DNA from: an uncultured Isosphaeraceae bacterium
GTDB taxonomy: Bacteria > Planctomycetota > Planctomycetia > Isosphaerales > Isosphaeraceae
Length of the DNA stretch: 64,000 nucleotides
Assembly (NCBI GenBank): GCA_945957605.1
Contig: CAMFLR010000010.1
Span: 124,001 to 188,000 of the forward strand
Reading direction: 5' to 3'
The translations under genes were made by a program, and so were the position numbers. Shown piece by piece: positions 24,858 through 34,482 of the stretch (the first letter of the stretch is position 1; every line of letters begins with the position of its first letter). The notes beneath the pieces are model-generated. The model was not told the origin of the DNA and ran no database searches. It was given only the letters and a program-made list of their open reading frames with translations.

Positions 24858-27530
24858 TCACTCGCTGTCGCTGTCACCATCGCCGTTATCATTATCGTCG
24901 AGGTGATCGCTCGCATCAGCCTCGGCCACGCCATCATCAATGATATGGCCGGGCGCTTCGCCCAGCGCGGTCGGCGGAACTTCAGCCGCAAGCACTTCCA
25001 CCTGCTCGTCGCTTAGCTCGGTCTCGGGCAGCTTGGCGAGCGAGCTGACCGAGTCGCCTTCTTCGACGCGAATCAGCCGCACGCCCTGCGTGTTGCGGCC
25101 GATTGGGCGGGTGTCGGAAATCTTGGTGCGAATGAGGATGCCGCCCGTGGTGGTGAGCATCACCTCGTCGGCGTCGGTCACCTTGGCGATCGCCACCACG
25201 GCGCCGTTGCGTTCGCTGGTCTTGATGTCGATCAGGCCCTTGCCGCCACGCCCCTGCGAGCGATATTCGGTCAGGAGCGTTCGCTTGCCGTAGCCGTTCG
25301 AGCAAACGGTCAGCAAGCTTGCGGGATCTTCGTCACCATTGGCGACGACCATTCCGATCACTTCGTCGTTATCGATGAGATCAATGCCGCGAACACCGTA
25401 AGCCGGGCGGCCCATCGACCGCACGCGTGACTCGTCGAAGCGAATCGCCATGCCGTCGCGCGTGCTCAGGATCACCTGGTCGCCCGCTTTCGTGCGAGCA
25501 ACGCCAATGAGCTGATCCCCCTCATCAAGCCCTAAGGCGATGATGCCACGTCCCAGAGGCCGCTTGAACGCGGTGAGCTCGGTCTTCTTGACCGTCCCCT
25601 TGCGCGTGACCATGAACAGGTGCTCGTCTTCACTGAAGAAACGCACCGGAATCAGGCCAGTGATCTTCTCCCCTTCGGAGAGTTGTAAAAGATTCACAAT
25701 CGCCCGGCCGCCCGATGTACGGGTTTGCTCGGGAACGTCGTAAACCTTGAGCCAGTAGACTTTTCCGTGATCGGTGAAGAAGAGAATGTAATCGTGCGTC
25801 AGCGCTACGAACATGTGCGCCAGGAAGTCACCGTCGCGCGTGTTCGTCGCCGAGATGCCACGGCCGCCACGATTCTGCGCACGATAGGTGCTGGGCGGAA
25901 GCCGTTTGATGTAGCCATCTTGCGTCACGGTGACGACCATGTACTCTTCGCGAATCAGCGATTCCTTGTCGAAATCGCCGAGTTCGACCGGGTCGAGCTG
26001 ACTCCGGCGCGGGTCGGCGTACTTCTGCTTCAACTCGCGGAGGTCGGTGCGAATCAGGTCGAGAATGAGCTGCTCGTCGGCCAGAATCCGCTCATAGCCG
26101 GCGATATCGGCCTTGAGTCCCTTGTACTCGTTCGCCAGCTTGTCGGCTTCAAGGCCAGTCAGGCGTTGGAGTTGCATCGCCAGGATCGCGTCGGCCTGCA
26201 TGCGGGTGAGGCTGGCGGTCGCCTTGGCGTCGGGATCTTCGAGGGCGCGTTGAAGCACCTGCGCACCAACTTCCATCCCCATCAAACGAGCGCGGGCTTC
26301 GGCCGGATTCGCCGAGCTGCGGATCGTGCGGATGATCTCGTCGATGTAATGCAGCGCGATCAACAAACCTTCGACGATGTGCGCTCGGTGCCGCGCCTGG
26401 CGAAGCTGATACTGCGTCCGGCGACGGATGACGTTGACGCGGTGCTCGACGTAAAGTCGCAGGAACTCTTTGAGTGGCAACGTCTTGGGACGGCCATCAA
26501 CCAACGCCAGCATGATGACGCTGAACGAGTCTTGCAGTTGCGAGTACTGGAAGAGCTGGTTGAGGACGACCTGCGGGTCTTCCCCTTTTTTCACCTTCAC
26601 AACGATCCGCACCGGCTGCTTGCGGTCGGACTCGTCGACAATGTCGGTGACGCCGGTCACGCGATCGCCGTTCACTAGCTCGGCCAGCTTCTTGAGCAGC
26701 GGCTCCTTTGTGAGCTGGTAGGGAATCTCGGTGAAGATGATTTGCGAGCGGCCGTCTTTCTGCTCTTCGATCGCGTACTTCGCCCGGACCATCACCTTGC
26801 CGCGGCCGGTCCGGTAGGCTTCCTTGATGCCGTAATGGCCGCAAATCGTGGCGCCTGTGGGAAAGTCGGGCGCGGGGATGTACTGCATCAGCTCGTCGAG
26901 ATCGATGTCGGGATTGTCGATCAGGGCGATGGTGGCGTCGCAAACTTCGCCCAGGTTGTGCGGCGGGATGCTCGTCGCCATGCCGACGGCGATACCGCCC
27001 GAGCCGTTGACGAGCAAATTGGGGAACCGGCCGGGCAGAACGCGCGGTTCGGAGTGCTTTTCGTCGTACGACGGCTGGAAGTCAACGGTATCGAGTTCGA
27101 TATCGTCGAGCATTTCGGCGGCGATTGGGCTGAGCTTCGCCTCGGTGTACCGCATGGCGGCGGGTGGCAGGCCGTGAATCGAGCCGAAGTTCCCCTGCCC
27201 CGTGATGAGCAGGTGCCGCATGTTCCACCACTGCGCCATGCGGGCGAGGGTGGGGTAAATCGAATTATCGCCGTGCGGGTGATACCGCTTCATCGTCTCG
27301 CCGACGATCCCCGCGCACTTGCTGGTCGAGCCGCCGGGGTTGAGATTCAGGTCGCGCATGGCCGCGAGGATGCGGCGTTGTGATGGCTTCAAGCCGTCGC
27401 GAATATCGGGCAGCGCGCGGCTGATGATGACCGACATCGCGTAAGTGAGGTAACTCTCCTTGAGTTCCTCTTCGATATTGAGCGGGGGCGTGGGCAAATG
27501 GTCGTTATTCGGCGGGCCGGCAATACTCAC
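24858..27530 (-). CDS. gyrA: DNA gyrase subunit A
   Basis: 890 residues, the cutting-and-joining subunit of gyrase. The catalytic tyrosine is Y128 ([11 protein letters not shown]. coli Y122). The C-terminal domain has the GyrA-box-like QGRGGKG (E. coli QRRGGKG). In the quinolone pocket the residues matching E. coli S83 and D87 are N89 and P93 ([17 protein letters not shown]), not the sensitive-type Ser/Asp. The C-terminus is acidic ([13 protein letters not shown]). gyrB is not in the window. It sits beside the divergent-end DnaA-like gene with a terminator between them. Confidence 0.98.
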   Translation of the reverse strand: MSIAGPPNNDHLPTPPLNIEEELKESYLTYAMSVIISRALPDIRDGLKPSQRRILAAMRDLNLNPGGSTSKCAGIVGETMKRYHPHGDNSIYPTLARMAQWWNMRHLLITGQGNFGSIHGLPPAAMRYTEAKLSPIAAEMLDDIELDTVDFQPSYDEKHSEPRVLPGRFPNLLVNGSGGIAVGMATSIPPHNLGEVCDATIALIDNPDIDLDELMQYIPAPDFPTGATICGHYGIKEAYRTGRGKVMVRAKYAIEEQKDGRSQIIFTEIPYQLTKEPLLKKLAELVNGDRVTGVTDIVDESDRKQPVRIVVKVKKGEDPQVVLNQLFQYSQLQDSFSVIMLALVDGRPKTLPLKEFLRLYVEHRVNVIRRRTQYQLRQARHRAHIVEGLLIALHYIDEIIRTIRSSANPAEARARLMGMEVGAQVLQRALEDPDAKATASLTRMQADAILAMQLQRLTGLEADKLANEYKGLKADIAGYERILADEQLILDLIRTDLRELKQKYADPRRSQLDPVELGDFDKESLIREEYMVVTVTQDGYIKRLPPSTYRAQNRGGRGISATNTRDGDFLAHMFVALTHDYILFFTDHGKVYWLKVYDVPEQTRTSGGRAIVNLLQLSEGEKITGLIPVRFFSEDEHLFMVTRKGTVKKTELTAFKRPLGRGIIALGLDEGDQLIGVARTKAGDQVILSTRDGMAIRFDESRVRSMGRPAYGVRGIDLIDNDEVIGMVVANGDEDPASLLTVCSNGYGKRTLLTEYRSQGRGGKGLIDIKTSERNGAVVAIAKVTDADEVMLTTTGGILIRTKISDTRPIGRNTQGVRLIRVEEGDSVSSLAKLPETELSDEQVEVLAAEVPPTALGEAPGHIIDDGVAEADASDHLDDNDNGDGDSDSE

Positions 27531-27767
27531 GAGTCGATCCCTCGTCGAACCCTGCGTCCAATGTCAGCGGAAAGGCAAATGCCGACCGCACTTCGAGCCA
27601 CTTTTCAGACCCAGCTCGATAAGTGGTGCATTATACTAGAACGCGCGCGAGGAAGCAACGGCCAGATCGAGCCGACGACTGATCGTAAGTGATTGCTTGG
27701 TCAAGAATTAACTCGGGAAGAGCCAAGATTTGGCTGCGTATGAGCATTTGTAAGTTTTGCGAGTCCA

Positions 27768-28787
27768 TTGCGATGGTCTTTGCCGCAATGCGCCGGTTGT
27801 AAATTCGACGCTATGTGCGAACCTTTCGTAGAGCGTTCTCGCTCCGCCTTCGCGAAATCTTTACATGAATTCCAAGCCGCTCGGCTTCGAGGATTGGGCA
27901 TGGTCCCGCGGCGTCATTCCGACGAGAATCGCGTACGCTCAAGCGCATTGCCGGTCAAAGCCCGACGGCGGATCGACTGGTATCGCCGCCGAGCGACCCA
28001 GCGGAAGCTGCTTCTGCTCGAATGCGGTATCGTCCGTCATGCGCCGTTTGCCGAATGCGGCCGGACGCTTTGGGAGTTGATGATCGAACAGTCTTGGTTC
28101 CACAATCTCATTCCATCTGTCGGATGGATACGTGCTTGGAAAACGCTTTCACACGAACAAATCTTGTCTGGAAAACTTCCCGAGATGGCGGAGGACGAAA
28201 TCCCACTGACACCTCTGCTCGTTAATGGTCATCAGGCAATCATGTGGTTGGAGCAGTTTGCCGACGATGGCGACTCCGATTTGTACCTGATGATTGAGCG
28301 CTATTTTCACGGCGCCGAATGGTCGGCAGAAGCGACAATGTTTGAACGTCCCGAAGACCCAGACGAATGCCGCAAGTTACAGATGAATTATGGAGTCGCG
28401 TACTGGCTTGACTTTATTAAGAAGCTTGGGCTGAACCTATGGAACATCCTGGATTATTACCTCGGCGGTTTTCCAGGGCATTACTACACGTGGGCCAGCG
28501 CTCTGCCATTTCATTCCGATCACCGAAGCGCCGCGATTCGCCTGATCGAGTGTATCTTGGCACGTCCGATTGATACGCCACGATTCAACGTCGATTGGCG
28601 CACGGCCGACGTCATGGAGTTGGCCGTGGCAATGTACGAATCACGGGACTTCACTTCTAGTCCTGTTCTGGCCGATCACCTTGAAGAAGCCGGCTGCGAT
28701 AATACCTCAATCCTGAACCACTGCCGATCAGATCAGCCCCATTGTCGAGGTTGCTGGGTTGTCGATCTCCTTTTGGGAAAAGCGTGA
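27768..28787 (+). CDS. Planctomycete protein with C-terminal 'LADHLEEAGC' module
   Basis: Up to 339 residues; the N-terminus is uncertain. ATG at 27768 gives an unlikely start; a TTG at 27948 fits better, beginning LPVKARRRIDWYRRRATQRKLLLLECGIV, which recalls the 'RKLRLFACACCR' start of planctomycete TIGR02996-type proteins. The C-terminal 60 residues (WRTADVMELAVAMYESRDF...LADHLEEAGC...HCR...RGCWVVDLLLGKA) match a module I know from many Gemmata-like proteins. Mid part LGLNLWNILDYYLGG is aromatic. No function can be assigned. Confidence 0.75.
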   Translation: MRWSLPQCAGCKFDAMCEPFVERSRSAFAKSLHEFQAARLRGLGMVPRRHSDENRVRSSALPVKARRRIDWYRRRATQRKLLLLECGIVRHAPFAECGRTLWELMIEQSWFHNLIPSVGWIRAWKTLSHEQILSGKLPEMAEDEIPLTPLLVNGHQAIMWLEQFADDGDSDLYLMIERYFHGAEWSAEATMFERPEDPDECRKLQMNYGVAYWLDFIKKLGLNLWNILDYYLGGFPGHYYTWASALPFHSDHRSAAIRLIECILARPIDTPRFNVDWRTADVMELAVAMYESRDFTSSPVLADHLEEAGCDNTSILNHCRSDQPHCRGCWVVDLLLGKA

Positions 28788-28865
28788 AAATCCATGACAA
28801 TGCTCAATTTATAAGTTTTTATAATTGTTATCGAACCACGTTGCAGAGCGACTCTGTCGACTACA

Positions 28866-28922
28866 GATTGACAACCTCGTGCGTTTGCCGGACAACACGA
28901 CGAGCCGAGCAGGCCATCGCCG
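28866..28922 (+). repeat. Direct repeat R1 (57 bp)
   Basis: Matches 31034-31090 over 57 bp with 12 mismatches by my count (34 of 38 in the right part). Shared core: CGGACAACAC.ACGAGCCGA. The copy R1 ends exactly where the type B hairpin element begins. R2 lies upstream of the first TlpA-like gene, so R1 may be a relic of a duplicated promoter/leader region. Confidence 0.65.
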
Positions 28923-28996
28923 GGTGCCACTGGCTATGCCAGTGCTGTTGCTATTTTCATTTGAATATAAGAGCACTGGCATGGCCAGTGGCACCC
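28922..28996. repeat. Long inverted repeat, type B (B1)
   Basis: GGGTGCCACTGGCTATGCCA... and its near-reverse complement ending ...GGCCAGTGGCACCC. Each half also contains a small hairpin CACTGGC-TAT-GCCAGTG, so the element can form one long stem or two short ones. It lies between the C-terminal-module gene and the DsbD-domain gene, which converge. A second copy is at 44073. Confidence 0.88.
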
Positions 28997-29043
28997 AGCT
29001 CCAAAATCGATCTCTGATAGAGCATCGGTTCGTCGGGTTCACA

Positions 29044-30861
29044 TCACTTTACGGGCGAGGCTTCAACCAACTCCACCTCAGTCGCCAGTTCCTTTCGTGT
29101 GGGCAGTTGGCATGCCTCGCGATTGCACGCCTGATAGCTCAAATCGCAGGCCAGTCGTAGCGTTCTCTTGCTCAGATTCGCGTCGAACTTCAGCTTCTGG
29201 CGAAACTCGATCACGCCTTCATAAATCGACTGCCCATCCGATCCCTGGATCGGGCTTTCGGCCGGGTTCCATTCTCCCTCGGCCTTCACACCTTCGGGGA
29301 GCGTCAATTTCAGCGTTGTAGAGACCCCAGATCCTCCCGAGCGATTCATCGCGTAAATGTGCCAGGGCGCCGAGGTTTCGACACGCACCACGAGAACGGC
29401 GGTTTCGCCCGGTCGAAGCTTCGAGGGCGACAGTGTGACCGAAGCGGCGACCGGATCATCACCTTTGGGCTTTGCATCGTTCAGCGTGCCGGCTGCGCCT
29501 GGGACTCTGATCAAAGACCTCGGTGCGACCATCCATTTGAATCCGCCGATCTCCGTGAAAAACAACTGGCTCCTGTTCGTCTCCAACCAGGCTCGCCATG
29601 CTCGGGCTTGGGAGAAATTCTCGTTGGTGTACCGCTTCAGGAGACGCATCGCCAGTTCGGTTCTATCGCCCTTTTCCAGCATTGAAACGCACGTATCGAG
29701 AAGCTCGATCTTCCGGGTGGATTGGCCGAGGAGCTTGGCATCTTCGTCGACCGTGGTCTTACTGCCATAACCAGTGCCCTCGAAGCGAAGGTATTCCAAA
29801 TTCTCCGTAATCCATTTCACATATTTTTCTGGGTCGGTGCCAAACTGCTGGCGGATCTCATCGGGGTAATTGTCGAACGCGTACTTAACCATGGACTCAC
29901 GGTATTTGGCGTACTTCGCGGGATCATCACGCAGCGCTGCGGGAAGGTGGCGCTTGAACTCCTCTTCGTTAAAGAGGTGCCTCAGGTAATAGACCTGGGT
30001 TAAAGCACCCTGTCTCACGTAACCCACATTGGCAACCCGGACAATTGGCCGCTGACCATCGAATTTTTTGATGTAACAAACCGCGTTCACGAAGCATTTG
30101 CGGGCCTCGGATGTCATATCGTTGGGAGAGGCTGAGAAACCCCAAAGGAAGAAGTTCCCGTGTCGACCAAGCGCAACGGAATCCGGTCCCTTCAAGTTGA
30201 GCCCAGAGGAGATGGCTTCCGCGTCGGGTGAATCATCAAATCCGTACGGGTTGGAAACGAGCCCCGGATCGATCTCTGGGAATTTCTTGTTTTGAACTCG
30301 CCAGATCTTGATCGTCTTGCCAAGTTTTTTGTCCACGCCCCAAAGTGGTGTGAGGTAATTCTCGGGTGTCGGAACATCTTCGAAATCAAGCCTAACCTGC
30401 AAAGGGGTGTTGAAGATCGCGTGTGAGGTTACGATCCCGTGCGCGCCGTCTTCGAGACACAGGCACCGCCAGTCGATCTTCAATCGCAGAGGTCTTACGA
30501 CCGATTCACCGGCGGCACCGATGAGAATTGTGGGACGATCATACAGCTCGGAAAGCTGAGGAGGCTTCGGCGAGTTGAGCGTGCCAATTTCTTCCTGAAT
30601 CTTGCCGTTTTTGTCTCTGGAGTAAATCGAAGTCCAGTCAAAGATCACGACATCATAGTTATTTGCATCGCTTTCCTTGAACGTGCGATAATCCGTCGCG
30701 ACAACCTTGGTGAAGTGCTTTCCGAGGAGCGTCGCAAATTCTTTCTCGCGATCGCTACCAGGATTGCCCGCATAAAGCACTTTGGTGGCGATCAAGTCTT
30801 CCGCACGTGAGACCGAGCTGAAGGCAATCAAGGCGGCGATGATCAGAAATCGATTCATCAT
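29044..30861 (-). CDS. Exported protein with C-terminal DsbD N-terminal-type domain
   Basis: 605 residues from MMNRFLIIAALIAFSSVSRA, with AAGGGG about 6 nt upstream. A signal peptide (about 1-20) precedes a long unassigned N-terminal region (VLYAGNPGSDREKEFATLLGKHF, DWTSIYSRD) that looks like a glutamine-amidotransferase-like fold. The last 130 residues (about 475-600) match the DsbD N-terminal/disulphide-corrector domain: APWHIYAMN, STTLKLTLPEGVKAEGEW, and LSYQACNREACQLPTRKEL with two cysteines (CNREAC). Inferred role: periplasmic thiol-redox partner of the TlpA-like proteins nearby. Confidence 0.85.
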   Translation of the reverse strand: MMNRFLIIAALIAFSSVSRAEDLIATKVLYAGNPGSDREKEFATLLGKHFTKVVATDYRTFKESDANNYDVVIFDWTSIYSRDKNGKIQEEIGTLNSPKPPQLSELYDRPTILIGAAGESVVRPLRLKIDWRCLCLEDGAHGIVTSHAIFNTPLQVRLDFEDVPTPENYLTPLWGVDKKLGKTIKIWRVQNKKFPEIDPGLVSNPYGFDDSPDAEAISSGLNLKGPDSVALGRHGNFFLWGFSASPNDMTSEARKCFVNAVCYIKKFDGQRPIVRVANVGYVRQGALTQVYYLRHLFNEEEFKRHLPAALRDDPAKYAKYRESMVKYAFDNYPDEIRQQFGTDPEKYVKWITENLEYLRFEGTGYGSKTTVDEDAKLLGQSTRKIELLDTCVSMLEKGDRTELAMRLLKRYTNENFSQARAWRAWLETNRSQLFFTEIGGFKWMVAPRSLIRVPGAAGTLNDAKPKGDDPVAASVTLSPSKLRPGETAVLVVRVETSAPWHIYAMNRSGGSGVSTTLKLTLPEGVKAEGEWNPAESPIQGSDGQSIYEGVIEFRQKLKFDANLSKRTLRLACDLSYQACNREACQLPTRKELATEVELVEASPVK

Positions 30862-31033
30862 ATCAAGCCCCTTTTTGAAATCCGTTCGGGATCGCCACGT
30901 GCGACAACTCCTCAACCGCCTTCAACGCTACACCGGCCGATAACAGCAGTCTCTCATGAAATCGCCCGAACGACTGGCCGATAATTCTCCGTCACTCTAT
31001 ACGAATTCTCACAGGCTCACACGCCAGCCCCCA

Positions 31034-31090
31034 GGTTGACAAACGCCAACCGTTGTCGGACAACACCACGAGCCGAACAGGCCGTCGCCG
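31034..31090 (+). repeat. Direct repeat R2 (57 bp)
   Basis: Partner of R1 at 28866. It lies 31 bp upstream of the first TlpA-like gene and starts GGTTGAC, so it may carry promoter or leader signals of that gene; I see TTGACA-like bases (31036-31041) but no good -10 at 17 bp. Confidence 0.6.
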
Positions 31091-31121
31091 TTTAACGGTT
31101 CAGCCGAGGGAGTGTCCGTCT

Positions 31122-32483
31122 ATGATCCGGCGCGTCGCGAGATTATTGGCAGTCCTAATCGCACTGAACTTATTCAGCGCATCGGTGGCCTTTGGCTTAC
31201 CCGAAGGCGATTCGAAACCCTCCGTTGCCGAGCGGTATCGGGCGATTCTCGCCGAATATGAGGCACACGGCAAAGCGGCGGCGGAGGCGTTTCGAAAGGC
31301 TAAGACCGAAGCGGAAAAGAGAGAAGTCTCCGCGAATGCGCAGTCCCGAGATGCCATCTTCTCCCGCAAAATGGTCGACCTGGCAGCATCGGCGCCCAAG
31401 GACCCGGCGTCGAGAGGCGCCCTCATTTGGGTCATCCATAAGACTTATCGCTCCGATGGCGGCGATTACGGCGACGAGGTCGGCCGTGCTGTCCGTCTCC
31501 TGGTTGACAACTTTGCCGACGATCCTGAGGCGGTTCGCATCGGTTTGGGCTTTGACAACATTTTCTCGCGCCATCGCGACGCTTTGATGGAAGGGATGTA
31601 TGCCAACGCCGAGGCGCACGAAGCCAAGGGGCTCGCCCGACTTGCTTTGGCTCGATACCTCCAGTCAAAGGCCGTCTTTGTAAAAAGCATGAAGCAGCAA
31701 ACAGGCAAAGTGTCGTTCAAAATCGCAACTCGCGACGGCGATGGCAAACGAATCACAAAGACTGCTCCCAGGTCCAATGAGAGCCAGGGCTACATCGCCG
31801 GAATCCGTATGCTCGACCCAGAAGTTCTGCGAAAGCAGGCGGACGCTCTCTACAATGAGGTGATCGTTGAATATGGTGATCTCCCATACATCACCAGGCG
31901 CCAGCGCGAATTGGAGACTGCGATTTTCCAGATCCAACCTCCAAACGCGCCGATCACCGACGACACAATGTCAATCCTTCGGCTAATCATTGAGAAGAAG
32001 AAAACTCTCGCCCAGGTTGCTGAAGCCAACCTCGACGAATTGCACAACTTGAACATCGGCCAGCCTGCGCCTGAGATCGTTGGCAAGGATCTCAACGGCA
32101 ATCCGATGAAACTCTCTGACTACCGCGGCAAGGTGGTTGTGCTGGTTTTCTGGGGTTCGTGGTGTAGCCCGTGCATGGCCGAAGTGCCGAGCGAGCGTGA
32201 GCTTGCCGAGAAGTATCGCGGCAAACCGTTCGCAATTCTCGGCGTGAATTGCCGCGAAACGATCGACGTGGCGAAGAAGACCGTCGAGCGCGAGAAGATG
32301 ACCTGGCCCCAATGGTATGACGGCGAAGAGGGTGATGGTCCGATCGCCGAGAAGTATCACGTCCGCGGCTTCCCGACGCTCTTCGTGATCGACGCCAAGG
32401 GAATCATCCGCCACAAGAAATTGCACGGTGAAGAACTCGACAAGGCAGTCGGTGCAATGATGGCGAACGCATCTGGTTCCTGA
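31122..32483 (+). CDS. TlpA-like thioredoxin, first of tandem pair
   Basis: 453 residues from MIRRVARLLA. Signal peptide about 1-24. A long helical region (about 30-305) full of charged residues and alanines (FRKAKTEAEKREVSANAQS) precedes a TlpA/ResA-type thioredoxin domain at about 312-450 (IGQPAPEIVGKDLNGNP). Active site WCSPC at 347-351, cis-Pro in RGFPTLFVID. It should work as a periplasmic thiol reductase in cytochrome maturation or disulphide repair. It is the first of two tandem paralogs (next start 92 bp later). Confidence 0.9.
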   Translation: MIRRVARLLAVLIALNLFSASVAFGLPEGDSKPSVAERYRAILAEYEAHGKAAAEAFRKAKTEAEKREVSANAQSRDAIFSRKMVDLAASAPKDPASRGALIWVIHKTYRSDGGDYGDEVGRAVRLLVDNFADDPEAVRIGLGFDNIFSRHRDALMEGMYANAEAHEAKGLARLALARYLQSKAVFVKSMKQQTGKVSFKIATRDGDGKRITKTAPRSNESQGYIAGIRMLDPEVLRKQADALYNEVIVEYGDLPYITRRQRELETAIFQIQPPNAPITDDTMSILRLIIEKKKTLAQVAEANLDELHNLNIGQPAPEIVGKDLNGNPMKLSDYRGKVVVLVFWGSWCSPCMAEVPSERELAEKYRGKPFAILGVNCRETIDVAKKTVEREKMTWPQWYDGEEGDGPIAEKYHVRGFPTLFVIDAKGIIRHKKLHGEELDKAVGAMMANASGS

Positions 32484-32574
32484 TTCAGGAGCCGATTCGT
32501 TCGAGCGGCAAAGGTTCAGCTACGCGTGCAGAGGCCATCAGTCTGTGTCGGTCCAGTCTAAGGAGGGTCTGTCT

Positions 32575-33942
32575 ATGATCCGGCGCATCGCGTTATTCTC
32601 CGCCGTCTTGCTTGTAGGAATCTTGAGCGGCAAATCGGTGGCTCTCGGACGTCCCGAAGGCGATTCGAAGCCCTCTGTCGCCGAGCGGTATCGGGCGATC
32701 GTCGCCGAGTACGAGGGAAAGCGCAACGCGGCCGCCGAAGCCGCTGGTAAGGCAAAGACAGTCGCAGAGCAGCAGAAAATCTACGTGAAGATGATGCCGG
32801 ATGACGCTGCGTTCTCGCGCAAAATGATCGAACTGGCTGTGTCTTCGCCCAACGATCCAGCTTCGCGCGACGCCCTCGTCTGGGTCATCGACAAAACCAA
32901 TCGTCTCGACATCGGCGACTACGGCGATCAGGTCGGCCTTGCCGTTCGGCTTCTGGTCGACAATTTCGGCAACGATCCTGAAGCGGCCCGTCTCGGGTTG
33001 TCGTTGCATAACACGTGTTCCCGCCACCGCGATGCCTTGATGGAAGGAATGTACGCGAGCGCGGAGAACCGCGAGGCGAAGGGACTTGCTCGGATGTCTC
33101 TGGCCCGTTACCTCCAGAAAAAGGCCGAGCTTGCGCAGGTGATGAAGCAGAAAACGGGAAAGGAATCGACGGTTTTCGACTCCTTTGACGACGATGGAAA
33201 ACCGATCAAAAAGACGCACACCTGGCCCAACGAAATGCAGGGCTACTTCGTTGGCCTCCGCTTGCTTGACCCCTATATCCTAGAGAGGCGAGCGGAAGCG
33301 CTCTATCGAGAGATTCTCGCGGATTACGGCGATATCCCACACGTCAGCCTGAACCTGAAGAATTTGGAGAAGCTCATCAAGGAACCTGCCCCGATGTGGA
33401 ACGGCATGCCGATGAGCGCGGAGACGATGGCACAGATTCGGACGTTGGTGGACAAGAAGAAAACACTCGGCGACGTCGCCAAAGGTTACCTCGACGAGCT
33501 GCAGAATGTGAGCGAAGGTAAGCCCGCCCCCGAGATCGTTGGCAAGGATCTCGATGGTCGTCCAATGAAACTTTCTGACTATCGTGGCAAGGTTGTTGTG
33601 TTGGTTTTCTGGGGCTCGTGGTGTGGCCCGTGCATGGCCGCGGTGCCGCATGAGCGTGAGCTCACCGAAAAGTATCAAGGCAAGCCGTTCACAATCCTTG
33701 GGGTAAACTGCAACGAGAAAGCCGACGCAGCGAAGAAGACCGTCGAGCGCGAGAAGATGGCCTGGCCACACTGGTACGACGGCGAGGAACTTGGTGGTCC
33801 GATCGTTGAGAAGTACCACGTCCGCGGCTATCCGACATTATTTGTGATCGACCGCGAAGGGATTATTCGCCGCAAGAATGTGATGGGCGAGGAGCTCGAT
33901 AAGGCTGTCGAAGAGTTGATGAAAGAGATGACTGGCTCTTGA
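32575..33942 (+). CDS. TlpA-like thioredoxin, second of tandem pair
   Basis: 455 residues, ATG preceded by the strong Shine-Dalgarno AAGGAGGG. It is similar to the previous gene throughout: LPEGDSKPSVAERYRAI becomes RPEGDSKPSVAERYRAI, the helical N-terminal domain is conserved, and the thioredoxin domain carries WCGPC at 349-353 in place of WCSPC. A Gly/Ser change between the cysteines shifts redox potential in related proteins. The pair is a recent duplication with diverged active sites, probably serving two partners or redox levels. Confidence 0.9.
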   Translation: MIRRIALFSAVLLVGILSGKSVALGRPEGDSKPSVAERYRAIVAEYEGKRNAAAEAAGKAKTVAEQQKIYVKMMPDDAAFSRKMIELAVSSPNDPASRDALVWVIDKTNRLDIGDYGDQVGLAVRLLVDNFGNDPEAARLGLSLHNTCSRHRDALMEGMYASAENREAKGLARMSLARYLQKKAELAQVMKQKTGKESTVFDSFDDDGKPIKKTHTWPNEMQGYFVGLRLLDPYILERRAEALYREILADYGDIPHVSLNLKNLEKLIKEPAPMWNGMPMSAETMAQIRTLVDKKKTLGDVAKGYLDELQNVSEGKPAPEIVGKDLDGRPMKLSDYRGKVVVLVFWGSWCGPCMAAVPHERELTEKYQGKPFTILGVNCNEKADAAKKTVEREKMAWPHWYDGEELGGPIVEKYHVRGYPTLFVIDREGIIRRKNVMGEELDKAVEELMKEMTGS

Positions 33943-34084
33943 TGGAGCAGCGAAGGCGCTCGACTTCGTGGATCGAGCTAGAAAGTATGAACAACGGTCG
34001 CCGGCGCAGAGCTTTTATGACTGGCCCGAACCCGTACAATTCGCAGCTGGCTCCATTCGTTCAACGCTCAAAACGAGGCGACCC

Positions 34085-34438
34085 ATGAACCTCAATCATC
34101 TCAACCTTACGGTTACCGACGTTCAGGAAACCCAGAGTTTTCTCGAAAAATACTTCGGCATGAAGAACGGCGGCGGTAACAAAAACATTGGATTTCTGAC
34201 CGACGAGAACGGGATGGTTCTCACCTTGATGAGCATGAAAATGGGGCACGATGCCGAGCTGAAGTATCCAAACCTGTTCCACATCGGGTTCATCCAAACA
34301 AGCGAAGCGGCCGTAAACGAGATCAACCAGCGCCTCAAAGATGACGGCTTCGATGTGCCGCCTCCCAGCAAGCAACACGGGTCGTGGACATTTTACTTCG
34401 ATGCACCTGGCGGATTCACGATCGAAGTGATGGCTTGA
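34085..34438 (+). CDS. VOC (glyoxalase/bleomycin-resistance) family protein
   Basis: 117 residues starting MNLNHLNLTVTDVQETQSFLEKYFG, the classic first beta-alpha-beta unit of VOC proteins (H-x-N/L-T-V-x-D). It ends WTFYFDAPGGFTIEVMA, where the last Glu is the usual C-terminal metal ligand; the N-terminal His (H5) is the other. Single VOC modules dimerise. The substrate is unknown. It may be followed by the next gene, 44 bp after its stop. Confidence 0.88.
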   Translation: MNLNHLNLTVTDVQETQSFLEKYFGMKNGGGNKNIGFLTDENGMVLTLMSMKMGHDAELKYPNLFHIGFIQTSEAAVNEINQRLKDDGFDVPPPSKQHGSWTFYFDAPGGFTIEVMA

Positions 34439-34482
34439 AAACCTCGCGACGGATTTTAGCCAGGAACGCGGAGCTTTCTGAC

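Noticed and set aside
25725..26678. Long open frame (317 codons) antisense to gyrA
   Set aside because: It lies wholly opposite gyrA, shows no domain, and its length is expected from GC-rich codon use on the opposite strand.
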